DNA of 64,000 nucleotides from Bacillota bacterium (lineage in GTDB: Bacteria > Bacillota > Clostridia > Lachnospirales > Lachnospiraceae): positions 62,001-126,000 of the forward strand of contig JAEZGK010000081.1 of assembly GCA_023437365.1 (NCBI GenBank), written 5' to 3'. Positions 43,083 through 51,750 of this stretch are shown here, in pieces. Both the position numbers and the translations under genes were made by a program. Below the pieces are notes generated by a model. The model was given only the letters and a program-made list of their open reading frames with translations. It was not told where the DNA came from and searched no databases. Numbering within the stretch: the first letter of the stretch is position 1; the number at the start of each line of letters is the position of its first letter.

Positions 43083-43571
43083 TTGTCTAAAAAGGCTTTA
43101 TTAATTTTGGATCTGCAAAAGGGTTGCCGGGAAGCAACCACCTGTAAATCTATCTTTGACGAAACAGTACAGGGTATCAATGACATCAGTCAGGTTTTCC
43201 GAAAGGAGAAGCAGCCGGTTGTAGTAATACAACATATTGAGATGGGCGCTTTGAAGTCCGATGGTTTTGATAATGTAGATGAACTGGTTGTGTCAGAGTC
43301 AGACTATAGGATAGAAAAGAATTATTATAATTCCTTCTGGAAGACGGATTTGGAAGAAATCTTAAAGAAGGAAGAAGTGGACACAGTGGTAGTTGGTGGT
43401 TTTGCTGCCGAATTCTGTGTTGCAGCTACCTGTAACGGAGCATTGGAAAGGGGATTCAATGCATTTTTACTAAAGAATGCAGTCGCTGGATTTACGGAGG
43501 TAGGGGTTGATTTGCTTCAGCAGTGGAGACCGTTGGTAACTGCAGAGGAATTAAAGAATGATTTAAAATAG
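43083..43571 (+). CDS. Isochorismatase-family cysteine hydrolase, paralogue 1
   Basis: The protein has 162 residues if started at the TTG at 43083, which has GAGGGGAG upstream and aligns with the start of paralogue 2; the frame is open from 42978. The Rossmann-like fold has the catalytic Asp in LLILDLQKG, a Lys in the RIEKNYYNSF segment and the Cys in GGFAAEFCVAATCNGALERGF. Family members hydrolyse isochorismate, nicotinamide or N-carbamoyl compounds. The neighbouring transcarbamylase homologue makes a carbamoyl-type substrate conceivable. It is about half identical to the gene at 43830. Confidence 0.78.
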   Translation: MSKKALLILDLQKGCREATTCKSIFDETVQGINDISQVFRKEKQPVVVIQHIEMGALKSDGFDNVDELVVSESDYRIEKNYYNSFWKTDLEEILKKEEVDTVVVGGFAAEFCVAATCNGALERGFNAFLLKNAVAGFTEVGVDLLQQWRPLVTAEELKNDLK

Positions 43572-43633
43572 TTTGTATAGCGATAGCGTAACAGTAAGGG
43601 GAATGAAAGTAAAATAGAAGGCAGTTTGCCGGC

Positions 43634-43667
43634 GGAGTCATTGCAGCGTGCGATGACTCTGTTTTTT
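43634..43667 (+). terminator. Rho-independent terminator
   Basis: GAGTCAT (43635-43641) pairs with ATGACTC (43653-43659), followed by TGTTTTTT. Repeat copy C starts at its T-tract. Confidence 0.8.
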
Positions 43668-43722
43668 ATGCTTCGCAATCCGCTCAGGCGCGAAAGTGTC
43701 AGCGGGCTGACACTCTGTTCTG
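43667..43722 (+). repeat. Dispersed palindromic element, partial copy C
   Basis: About 56 bp correspond to the last third of copies A and B (GCTTCGCAATCCGCTC, GGCGCGAAAGTGTCAGCGGG, CTGACAC). It is a truncated copy directly after a terminator T-run. Confidence 0.8.
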
Positions 43723-43829
43723 ATTTATTTTATTCTGGTACAGGAAGAATGAATATGTTACAATTTTCCTGTAGCAAAGGCACATGGAGGCTACTCGCGA
43801 TTTAATTCATAAGATATGAGGAGGAGACT

Positions 43830-44315
43830 ATGTCAAAGACAGCATTTTTAATTGTGGACATGCAAAAGAACTGTAAGGAAGGGACATCCTGCAAGGCAGC
43901 CTTTGAAAAGGCAGTGGAATATATCAATGAAGTCAGCCAGTATTTTAGGGCTAAACAGTTACCGGTAGTCATAATACAGGACTGTGAAGACGGTGGACCG
44001 GAGACGGAGGGCTTTGCCTGCGTCGATGAGCTGGTGGTTTCGGAAAAGGATTACAGAGTAACCAAAAGCTTCTGTAATTCCTTTTGGCAAACAACTCTGG
44101 ATGAGCTTCTGAAGAAAGAAGGAGTGGATTGTGTCATCATCAGCGGCTTTGCAGCAGAATACTGCGTGCTCTTTACCTATAACGGAGCTGTGGAGAGAGG
44201 ATATCAGACTTTCTTACTTCAGAATGGAATTGCAGGCTTTTCGGAGGAGGAAATCAGGCGTATCCAGCAGCTCAGACCTGTAATTTCATACAAAGCTGTT
44301 GAATATTTCGTATAA
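43830..44315 (+). CDS. Isochorismatase-family cysteine hydrolase, paralogue 2
   Basis: The 161-residue protein begins MSKTAFLIVDMQKNC, with catalytic Asp10, the Lys in YRVTKSFCNSF and the Cys in SGFAAEYCVLFTYNGAVERGY. AGGAGGAG precedes the ATG. It lies 17 bp before the AraC-type regulator, implying co-expression. It is a tandem paralogue of 43083-43571, separated by a terminator and repeat copy C. Confidence 0.82.
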   Translation: MSKTAFLIVDMQKNCKEGTSCKAAFEKAVEYINEVSQYFRAKQLPVVIIQDCEDGGPETEGFACVDELVVSEKDYRVTKSFCNSFWQTTLDELLKKEGVDCVIISGFAAEYCVLFTYNGAVERGYQTFLLQNGIAGFSEEEIRRIQQLRPVISYKAVEYFV

Positions 44316-44332
44316 TGGGGTAGGAGATCGGG

Positions 44333-45193
44333 ATGAATTACTACATTGATGTAATCAATGAGACAGTGGATTATATTGAGGAGAATATTTCTGAGAAGCT
44401 TTCGCTGGGAGAACTGGCAAGACAATTCAAAATATCAGAGTTTCACTTTAACAGAATATTTAAAGCTGTGACAGGAACCTCACTGAAGCAATACATACTA
44501 GGGCGGAAGCTCACCAGGGCTGTGGACCTGATAAAGGAAACGGAAGCATCTGTTCTGGATATTTCACTCAATCTGGGCTTTGAATATCCGGAGGTATTCA
44601 GCCGCGCCTTCAAGAAACAATTCGGGATTGCACCCACGAGGCTTAGAGAAGAGTCTGTGTCAGTGGAGGGGGTGTCAAAGGTCGGTGTTGTGGAACGGGA
44701 TATCGTAAATCATAAAGGGATGCTTTCGGTCAAGGGTAGCAAGGTATTTCTGGAGGGGTATGAATTAGCGGGAATTAAACTGGAATTGAATGTGCTTCAA
44801 AGTGATTTCAGGCAGTCTCTTAAGACGCAGTCAGAGGATTATTTTAAGAAATCCTCTGAAGACAATTCCTTACATCAGGATGAATTCTACACGGTGGTCA
44901 GTTGTCATGGTGATGACAGCGGGGATTACAGTATATTCTGCGCAAGAAAGCTTCAGGACAATTGTATATCGGTGAATTATCCTACCATGGCAATACCAAT
45001 GGGCTGGTATGCCAAATTCGAATACCAGGGAAATATGTTTGATATTCAGGGGCCTCTGATGGATGACTTGTACCGCTGGATAATGGTAAATGACGCAAAG
45101 CTTGCTAATATCGGTATCGGTATGATTGATATTTATCACAAGGATTATCCGGTGAATGACAGTGTCACCATTTTGTTTCCGATTACGGAATAA
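44333..45193 (+). CDS. AraC-family regulator with GyrI-like effector domain
   Basis: The 286-residue protein has an N-terminal AraC double HTH (about 8-105: LSLGELARQFKISEFHFNRIFKAVTGTSLKQYILGRKL, then SVLDISLNLGFEYPEVFSRAFKKQFGIAPTRLR). A C-terminal GyrI-like/AraC effector-binding domain follows (about 140-284), a MerR/Rob-like ligand sensor for bulky amphipathic compounds. It is linked to the upstream isochorismatase gene and followed by an esterase, suggesting control of a small-molecule response. Confidence 0.85.
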   Translation: MNYYIDVINETVDYIEENISEKLSLGELARQFKISEFHFNRIFKAVTGTSLKQYILGRKLTRAVDLIKETEASVLDISLNLGFEYPEVFSRAFKKQFGIAPTRLREESVSVEGVSKVGVVERDIVNHKGMLSVKGSKVFLEGYELAGIKLELNVLQSDFRQSLKTQSEDYFKKSSEDNSLHQDEFYTVVSCHGDDSGDYSIFCARKLQDNCISVNYPTMAIPMGWYAKFEYQGNMFDIQGPLMDDLYRWIMVNDAKLANIGIGMIDIYHKDYPVNDSVTILFPITE

Positions 45194-45280
45194 ATAGCAA
45201 GATTAATCATGCAGAAGAACTCTTCTTCCCATACAATTAACCTATGGCGAATGCCGAAACGATGAAAGGATGGGAATAGA

Positions 45281-46171
45281 ATGAGTAGTATGCAAAGTGA
45301 TTATGTTAGAAATATGATCAGGGAATCCGGTATGTGGAACCTGTCGCTTCCTGAGATAAGAAGCAATATGGAGAATCTGCAGTCCTCCGGTATACCTGAG
45401 GGGATCAGAAATACCAGAGAGAAGGTTGGAGGAGTGGATTGCGAGATCTTCTATTGTGAGGGAGCAGCGAAAGATAAGGTCATTCTGTACTATCACGGAG
45501 GCGGCTTTTGTCTGGGAATCTATTCCTCAAACAGGGATTTTGTTGCGGGATTAGCACTCAGATGTAAAGCAGATATCTATATGCCTGATTACAGACTTGC
45601 CCCTGAGAATCCATACCCTGCAGCGCTGGAGGATGCGGTCTGTGTATATCGGGGTATGATTGATCAGGGATATCAGCCTGAGAATATCATCATTATGGGG
45701 GATTCCTCGGGAGGAGCGCTGTCTGTTTCAGGATTGCTTTCGCTGAAGGAGCAGGGAATACCGATGCCAAAGGCATTGGCCTATATTACTCCGGTATTTG
45801 ATCTGACAGGTAAATGCTCGACTTTTATTACCGAAAGGGAAAGAGACCCCTTCGGACAAGAGGACCCTTTGTCGATTGCAAAGATTTATGTTGGGGGAAA
45901 TGTTCCCTCCTCTCCAACCCTGTCTCCGCTGTTCGGAGATCTGCAGGGCTTGCCGCCGGTATTGATTCACTCGGGAGAGTATGATGTGTTCTCAGGTGAT
46001 TCCGAAAGCTTTGCTAAGGCAGTCTGTCTGGCCGGTGGAAAAGCGGAACATAAGAACTGGGAGGAGATGTGGCATATCTTCCACATGCAGGCAGCCTTTG
46101 TTCCGGAGGCTGAGCAGGCCCTGGAGGAAATGTGCTGCTACGTGAGGGAAGCCTTAGAAATTGTTTCATAG
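45281..46171 (+). CDS. Alpha/beta hydrolase (HSL-type esterase)
   Basis: The 296-residue protein has the oxyanion-hole motif YYHGGGF (about 69-75), the nucleophile elbow GDSSGGA (about 140-146), a catalytic Asp in GEYDVF and the His in WHIFHMQ (about 269-275), all as in hormone-sensitive-lipase-like esterases. It is cytoplasmic, with no signal. It lies about 90 bp after the AraC-type gene and ends at a strong terminator. Confidence 0.88.
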   Translation: MSSMQSDYVRNMIRESGMWNLSLPEIRSNMENLQSSGIPEGIRNTREKVGGVDCEIFYCEGAAKDKVILYYHGGGFCLGIYSSNRDFVAGLALRCKADIYMPDYRLAPENPYPAALEDAVCVYRGMIDQGYQPENIIIMGDSSGGALSVSGLLSLKEQGIPMPKALAYITPVFDLTGKCSTFITERERDPFGQEDPLSIAKIYVGGNVPSSPTLSPLFGDLQGLPPVLIHSGEYDVFSGDSESFAKAVCLAGGKAEHKNWEEMWHIFHMQAAFVPEAEQALEEMCCYVREALEIVS

Positions 46172-46200
46172 GGCTTGTTTCAACCAAGCAGCTGAATAGG

Positions 46201-46253
46201 AAGAGGCTGTTTCAAAGCAAATTCCGAGAATACCTTTTTTGAAACAGCCTCTT
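46201..46253 (+). terminator. Bidirectional terminator
   Basis: AAGAGGCTGTTTCAAA (46201-46216) is exactly complementary to TTTGAAACAGCCTCTT (46238-46253). It separates the esterase gene from the convergent aminotransferase gene. Confidence 0.88.
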
Positions 46254-46285
46254 AGATTTAAAATATGTAATCAGCTCCTATATAC

Positions 46286-47467
46286 TTAGGCATATCGGAA
46301 GAAGATTTCACCCAGTCTGCGGATACCCTCCTCGATGGTATCGGTATCCGAATTCGTATAATTTAAACGTAGGGTATTTACCTTCTCCTTATATGTATAG
46401 AAGGGGTCTCCCGGAACAAACATTACCTTTGCATTTTGTGCCTCCTCTAGCAGGTCCATGGCTGCTTTCCCATTGTTAAGGGTTGCCCATAGGAACATGC
46501 CGCCACGAGGTTTGGTATAGGACACATAAGCGGGAAAATGTCTTGTAATAGCCGCTATCATGGAATCGCTCTGTTCTTTATATAATGCCCTGATTTTTGC
46601 GATATGCTGCTCATAATCGTTGTGGATCAGATAATCATAAATCAGATATTGGGCAAATACATTGGTGTGTAGATCAGAACCCTGCTTAGCGACATTGACA
46701 TAGTTCATCAGCTCTTTATTCCTGGTGCAGAAGAAGCCAAGCCTCATTCCCGGAGTGATTGTCTTTGAGAAGGAACCGAACAGCACGCTGTACTCAAGCT
46801 TACCTGCTCCGATATAGGGAAGCGTTTCTCCGGAAAAATTCAATTCTCCGTAAGGATCATCCTCTACCAGTACAACTTTATATTTCTCAAGAAGCCTGCA
46901 TACGGCTTCTCTTTTTGCTCCGGAATAAGAAAGTCCGGTTGGATTCTGATAATTTGGTACACTGTAAAATAATTTAACAGGATTATTTTGCAGTGCATTC
47001 TCTAATTCCTCGAGATTAATACCGTCCTCCTCCAGGGGGACAGGGATGAATTTTGGCTCATATAGGGAAAAAGCCTGGATTGCTCCCAGATACCCCGGTT
47101 CTTCAATGATGATGCCATCACCTTTGTTGATCAATGCTTTACCGATGAGATCCAATCCCTGTTGGGAACCGGTGGTTATCATAATATCCTCCGCCATATA
47201 CTCCAAACCGAATCGTTTCTTATAACGCTCAGCAATATACTTCCTTAAGGGAAGATAACCTTCTGTTGTTGAATATTGAAACACTTTCTCTCCGCTGTTT
47301 TCAATAATCCGCTGGGAGGCTTCGGACAACTCCTGCAAAGGGAACGAGATCGGGTTCGGTAAACCACCGGCGAAGGAGATAAACTCATCTGTTTCGGTCA
47401 CCTTCAAAATCTGCCTCGTAAAAGAAGGCTTCGTATTCAGAATCCTATCGGAATATAATCCTCTCAT
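46286..47467 (-). CDS. PLP-dependent class I aminotransferase (2-aminoadipate-type)
   Basis: The 393-residue fold-type I enzyme has FAGGLPNPISFP at the start, TGSQQGLDLIGKALINKGD (about 97-115), VPNYQNPTG (about 171-179), VEDDPYGEL and the PLP lysine in GSFSKTITPGMRLGF (about 230-244). The organisation resembles LysN/KAT-type aminotransferases that accept 2-aminoadipate or branched and aromatic amino acids. It is divergent from the MocR-type regulator next door, its likely controller. Confidence 0.87.
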   Translation of the reverse strand: MRGLYSDRILNTKPSFTRQILKVTETDEFISFAGGLPNPISFPLQELSEASQRIIENSGEKVFQYSTTEGYLPLRKYIAERYKKRFGLEYMAEDIMITTGSQQGLDLIGKALINKGDGIIIEEPGYLGAIQAFSLYEPKFIPVPLEEDGINLEELENALQNNPVKLFYSVPNYQNPTGLSYSGAKREAVCRLLEKYKVVLVEDDPYGELNFSGETLPYIGAGKLEYSVLFGSFSKTITPGMRLGFFCTRNKELMNYVNVAKQGSDLHTNVFAQYLIYDYLIHNDYEQHIAKIRALYKEQSDSMIAAITRHFPAYVSYTKPRGGMFLWATLNNGKAAMDLLEEAQNAKVMFVPGDPFYTYKEKVNTLRLNYTNSDTDTIEEGIRRLGEIFFRYA

Positions 47468-47554
47468 AATTGCTCCTTTCTGGCTGGTAAAAAATATTCT
47501 TTACTTAAAATTTTTATCATTATAGCACTGCATAAATAGACGAACAATATCTAA

Positions 47555-47620
47555 ATTGTATGCAAAACAATTATTATATGGTTGATAATTGATGCAAACA
47601 ATAGTATAATTGTCTGCAAA
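47555..47620 (+). promoter_or_regulatory. mocR promoter with three direct-repeat operator sites
   Basis: Three directly repeated ATTGNNTGCAAA-type boxes lie at 47555-47571, 47588-47602 and 47609-47620. TTGATA (47582-47587) and TATAAT (47605-47610) with a 17 bp spacer are embedded among them. Direct-repeat operators over the own promoter are usual for MocR/GntR regulators. The same sites may influence the divergent aminotransferase promoter. Confidence 0.72.
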
Positions 47621-47670
47621 AGAAACTTTGACTAATATATGCTAAGATAGGATGCAGAAAGGGAGGAGAC

Positions 47671-49077
47671 ATGCCGGTAAATTCTTTTGAGAACTATCCT
47701 ATGAGTTGGAAGCCGGATCTAACCGATGCGGTAGGACCGTTATACAAAGCTTTGGCTGCGATGCTGGAGGAGGATATCAAAAACGGTACACTGATGCCCG
47801 GAACAAAGCTTCCTCCGCAGCGGGAGCTGGCGGATTACCTGGACGTCAATTTAAGTACAGTATCCAGAGCTTTTAAGCTCTGTGAGCAAAGCGGATTGGT
47901 CAGTGCCACGGTGGGCAATGGTACCTATATCTCTTCTGACGTAGGGACGAGTAGTATCCTTAGTCCTAATCCGGAGCATATGCAGGTGATTGAGATGGGA
48001 GCAATCCTTCCTCATGCGGAGCCGAATAAAATCATGATAGAATATATGCAGAAAATGCTTTCCGAGCCTGATTCGGATAAATTATTTCAATACGGCTCCA
48101 TCGGCGGTACGACACGGCAGAAAGAGGCCGCCCTGCAATGGATCGCCAAGGTAGGATATCAGGTGGAGACAGAAAGTGTTCTGTTTGCAGCCGGAGGCCA
48201 GAATGCGATTGCTGCCATCCTAGCCTCATTATTCAAGGCAGGAGATCGGATCGGAACAGATCCGTTGACCTATCCCGGATTTAAGACCGCTGCCAAGATG
48301 CTTGGCATACAGCTGGTACCACTGGAATGGAAAGAGAACGAAATCACAGAGGAGGGCTTGATGAATGCCTGTAGAAATGACAGGCTGAAGGGTCTATATA
48401 TCATTCCGGACTATCATAATCCAACTACGCATACCATGAGCCTGACTACCAGAAAAATGATAGCAGAGGTAGCAAGGAAACAGAATATCATTGTAATCGA
48501 GGATGCAATCAATAGTATGTTGAAGGTTAATCCTCTGCCACCGGTGGCAGCCTTTGCACCGGAACAGGTAATCCATATTCTCAGCCTATCCAAGGTGATT
48601 TCTCCCGGGCTTAGACTTGCCATGGTCTCGGCTCCGGAGGCATATCGTCAAGAGATTAATACCGGTATATATAATCAGAACATAACGGTGGCACCCTTCC
48701 TTCTGGAGCTTTCGGCCAGACTCATTCATACGAAAAAAGCGGACAGTATCGCAGCGGAACGCAGAGAATATACAAGACAGCAGAACCGGATCGTAAACCG
48801 TTATCTGGGAGAATTCGAGGTGCTTGGGGAGGAAAGCTGTCCGTTTCATTGGATACTGCTTCCGGAAGCTTTTACGGGGAAGAGCTTTGAGATCTGTGCC
48901 AGAAACGAAGGAGTCCAGGTATACTCGGGAGAACGTTTTCTGGTAGGGAATTCCCGGGCACCGGGTGCCGTAAGGATTTCTGTGACGGCTGCTAGGAATC
49001 CGTCAGAATTCGAGGAGGGAATAAAGATATTACGAAGAATCCTGGAGAGTGAAGATAAGACGGAGCTGCTGCTGTAG
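47671..49077 (+). CDS. MocR-type GntR/aminotransferase fusion regulator
   Basis: The 468-residue protein has an N-terminal GntR winged helix (about 24-90: KLPPQRELADYLDVNLSTVSRAFKLCEQSGLV). The C-terminal fold-type I aminotransferase-like domain has GGQNAIAAILASLFKAGD, IPDYHNPTTHTMS, EDAINSM and the PLP lysine in LSLSKVISPGLRLAM (about 306-320). MocR proteins use PLP or amino-acid adducts as signal. It is divergent from the aminotransferase gene, with operator-like boxes between them. Confidence 0.92.
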   Translation: MPVNSFENYPMSWKPDLTDAVGPLYKALAAMLEEDIKNGTLMPGTKLPPQRELADYLDVNLSTVSRAFKLCEQSGLVSATVGNGTYISSDVGTSSILSPNPEHMQVIEMGAILPHAEPNKIMIEYMQKMLSEPDSDKLFQYGSIGGTTRQKEAALQWIAKVGYQVETESVLFAAGGQNAIAAILASLFKAGDRIGTDPLTYPGFKTAAKMLGIQLVPLEWKENEITEEGLMNACRNDRLKGLYIIPDYHNPTTHTMSLTTRKMIAEVARKQNIIVIEDAINSMLKVNPLPPVAAFAPEQVIHILSLSKVISPGLRLAMVSAPEAYRQEINTGIYNQNITVAPFLLELSARLIHTKKADSIAAERREYTRQQNRIVNRYLGEFEVLGEESCPFHWILLPEAFTGKSFEICARNEGVQVYSGERFLVGNSRAPGAVRISVTAARNPSEFEEGIKILRRILESEDKTELLL

Positions 49078-49100
49078 GGATCATACGTCAAGAAAAGGAA

Positions 49101-50657
49101 GTGTTGAGAACGAAAGACTATAGTTTTCTATCTAATATGAATCAAATAAAATTGAGAATTGCATGCAAAGGTATTCTTGTCGGAATAATGGCAGGTTTGC
49201 TTACTGTCCTATACCGTATTGCAATTGAATACGGTACTGAGGCTGCAGGGAGAATTTATAAATATCTTACAATACATCCGAGCTATCTATTCCTCTGGTT
49301 TATTATTATCATTGTGGCGGGTATGTTCCTCGGGTGGATGGTAAAAGCTGAACCCATGGCAGGAGGTAGCGGTATACCACAGACAGAGGGTGTAGTTATT
49401 TACGGGCTGAAGATGAAATGGTATACTATTTTGGCTGTCCGTTATATTGGAGGAACAATCTGTTCTTTCTTTGGTTTATCTGTAGGACGAGAAGGTCCGT
49501 CAATCCAGATTGGTGCTTCTGGAGGTCAGATGGCGGCTAAGGGTCTTGGCAGCGGTCGGATGGAGGAGAATTACCTGATTACCGGCGGTGCCGCAGCAGG
49601 ACTTTCGGCGGCCTTTAATGCGCCGCTTTCGGGCATTATTTTTGCCCTGGAGGAGGTACACCGTAGCTTTTCACCTCTGATTTTACTGGCAGCTGCGACG
49701 GCATCTCTTACTGCTGATGTTATCTCAAAGAATTTTTTCGGGCTGAAGCCCGTGCTACAGTTTGCGCAGACACCCCAATTACCGATTAATTTATATCCTT
49801 GGATTATTCCGATAGGGATTATATCAGGGATAATTGGGGCAGTGATGAATAAGCTTTTACTGGGTTTTCAATTTCTATATAATAAGCTTCCTAGTATCAT
49901 TAGACCATGTATAGCTTTACTTATAGCTCTTCCCTGCGGTATCTTTCTACCTGAGATTCTTGGAGGAGGCCAGAACCTGGTACAGATATCTGAAAATGCT
50001 AAGGAGGGTATACTACTTCTGAGTATCTTTCTGATCGCAAAGATGATTTTTACAAGTACCAGCTTTGGAAGCGGAGTTCCGGGCGGTATATTTTTACCGA
50101 TTTTATCAATCGGTGCTTTGACCGGCGGTATCACGGGACAAATTGCGGTTTTTCTTGGGATGCCATCCATATATATACCGGATTTCGCGGTATGCGCTAT
50201 GGCAGGAGTATTATCAGCCACAGTAAAAGCCCCGATTACCAGCATTTTGCTTATTGCTGAAATGTCCGGTTCACTGGTTCATTTATTGCCTGTCGCTGCT
50301 TGCTCCTTTCTTGCGCTACTATTATCCGATATTCTTAAGACAGAACCGATCTATGAGGCCCTTTTGGAGCGTTTTGTTGAAAAGAACGGCAAGAAATTGC
50401 CGGTCGAAGAGAAGGGGGATTTACAAGAATTTTCGGTGGCGCTCGGTAGCAGCCTCTGCGGTAAGATGGTCAGGCAAATTAAATGGCCTAAGGGAGTACT
50501 CATTGTGAATATTCGAAGAGGAGCTAAGGAAATCCTTCCTCAGGGTGATACCGTACTTCTTCCCGGAGATTATCTGATAATCCTTACATCTGATGAAGCT
50601 GATCTTGAGATACAAAGCTATATAGAACAATGTAATAATAGTGTTTTACAAAATTAA
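49101..50657 (+). CDS. ClC-type chloride channel/transporter with TrkA-C domain
   Basis: A protein of about 518 residues with about ten to twelve membrane helices. It shows the anion-selectivity motifs GGSGIPQ (about 90-96), GREGPSIQIG with the gating glutamate (about 130-139) and GSGVPGGIFLPIL (about 321-333). A C-terminal cytoplasmic RCK_C/TrkA-C module (about 440-510) follows the last helix. The start is uncertain: GTG 49101, TTG 49104 and ATG 49137 are all in frame, with AAAGGAAG just upstream of the first two. Confidence 0.87.
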   Translation: MLRTKDYSFLSNMNQIKLRIACKGILVGIMAGLLTVLYRIAIEYGTEAAGRIYKYLTIHPSYLFLWFIIIIVAGMFLGWMVKAEPMAGGSGIPQTEGVVIYGLKMKWYTILAVRYIGGTICSFFGLSVGREGPSIQIGASGGQMAAKGLGSGRMEENYLITGGAAAGLSAAFNAPLSGIIFALEEVHRSFSPLILLAAATASLTADVISKNFFGLKPVLQFAQTPQLPINLYPWIIPIGIISGIIGAVMNKLLLGFQFLYNKLPSIIRPCIALLIALPCGIFLPEILGGGQNLVQISENAKEGILLLSIFLIAKMIFTSTSFGSGVPGGIFLPILSIGALTGGITGQIAVFLGMPSIYIPDFAVCAMAGVLSATVKAPITSILLIAEMSGSLVHLLPVAACSFLALLLSDILKTEPIYEALLERFVEKNGKKLPVEEKGDLQEFSVALGSSLCGKMVRQIKWPKGVLIVNIRRGAKEILPQGDTVLLPGDYLIILTSDEADLEIQSYIEQCNNSVLQN

Positions 50658-50746
50658 TTTCATTGTGATAAAGAACTTAGTAGGGGGATGCTATATTATT
50701 ATTTTTCATCAATTTTATCAATAAAACATTTTTTCAAAATAAAGCC

Positions 50747-50776
50747 TTGACAAATAATCTGTCCTGACGATATAAT
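50747..50776 (+). promoter_or_regulatory. modABC promoter
   Basis: TTGACA (50747-50752), 18 bp spacer and TATAAT (50771-50776), both perfect, precede modA by about 120 bp and leave a leader of about 115 nucleotides. Confidence 0.85.
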
Positions 50777-50801
50777 AAGCCCTAATAAAAACGGTATGAC
50801 T

Positions 50802-50834
50802 AAGGCGTCTTAGATGATTCTAAGGCGCCTTTTG
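50802..50834 (+). terminator. Hairpin (attenuator candidate) in the modA leader
   Basis: AAGGCGTCTTAG (50802-50813) pairs with CTAAGGCGCCTT (50820-50831) with one G-U pair and a 6-base loop, followed by TTTTG. It lies between the promoter and modA, so it can only matter by attenuating modA itself. The T-tract is short (four Ts). Confidence 0.6.
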
Positions 50835-50898
50835 TAATTAACCGACATTGGACACCGCTTACAGCCCAGTATGAAGAATAGCCTAAGGGAGGAAAACT

Positions 50899-51720
50899 AT
50901 GAGAAAAGGATATCTACACCCGGCAAGTAACAGGTTCATTGCCACCATGCTTTCAACGAGGAGAATAAGCGGTATTCTCCTCGTTCTGATTCTGGGCGGA
51001 ATTCTCTCCTCGAGCTGTAGTCACAAGAAGGAGACAGAGCTTCTGATCGGTGCAGCTGCCAGTCTTGAGCCGAGCATGAAGGAAGTAAAGTCTTTGTTTG
51101 AGGAGCAGCATCCGGAACTTCGAGTAAGATTTTCCTTCGCAAGCTCCGGAACGATTGAACAGCAGATCCGGGAGGGGGCTCCGATTGATCTCTTCCTTTC
51201 CGCCGCCAACAAGCAAATAGCTTCCCTGGAAAAGGATGAGCTGCTCCTGCTTGGCAGCAGGGTGGATTTGTTCCGAAATGAAGTGGTTCTGATCGTTCCC
51301 GCAGACAGTAAATTGGAGCTTGATGATTTCAAGGATATCACCAAGGCCGATGTGATTGCGCTCGGTGATCCGGAATCGGTACCTGTGGGACAATATGCCC
51401 AACAGATTTTTGAAAGGCTGGGAATCTGGGAGGCTGTCTATCAAAAGGCTACCCTCGGTAAATCGGTAACAGAAGTATCTGCCTGGGTAAGCTCAGGGGA
51501 AGCGGATGCAGGAATTGTATATAGAACGGATGCCAGGTTAAGTGAGAAGCTAAAGATCGCAGCCGAGGCACCGGAGGGGGAAGGCAGTATTGCAGTCTAT
51601 TCCGGAGCCATCCTTAAGAATACAAAGTACGAACAGCAGGCGAAGGAATTCCTTTCTTTTCTGGATACGAAGGCTGCAGAAGAGATTATGATTAGGTATG
51701 GTTTTGATATCATTGACTGA
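50899..51720 (+). CDS. modA: Molybdate ABC transporter substrate-binding lipoprotein
   Basis: The 273-residue protein has a signal peptide with a lipobox-like LSSSC (Cys at about residue 40). The periplasmic-binding fold has LLIGAAASLEPSMKEV, SFASSGTIEQQIREGAPIDLFLSAA (the oxyanion site) and DAGIVYRTDA, all standard for ModA. The oxyanion bound is molybdate or tungstate. Its position directly upstream of modB-modC and the nif operon fits Mo supply for nitrogenase. It starts at an ATG with GGGAGG. Confidence 0.94.
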   Translation: MRKGYLHPASNRFIATMLSTRRISGILLVLILGGILSSSCSHKKETELLIGAAASLEPSMKEVKSLFEEQHPELRVRFSFASSGTIEQQIREGAPIDLFLSAANKQIASLEKDELLLLGSRVDLFRNEVVLIVPADSKLELDDFKDITKADVIALGDPESVPVGQYAQQIFERLGIWEAVYQKATLGKSVTEVSAWVSSGEADAGIVYRTDARLSEKLKIAAEAPEGEGSIAVYSGAILKNTKYEQQAKEFLSFLDTKAAEEIMIRYGFDIID

Positions 51721-51750
51721 TAGAGGAAGAAACGAAAAAGGAGGCTGAAG

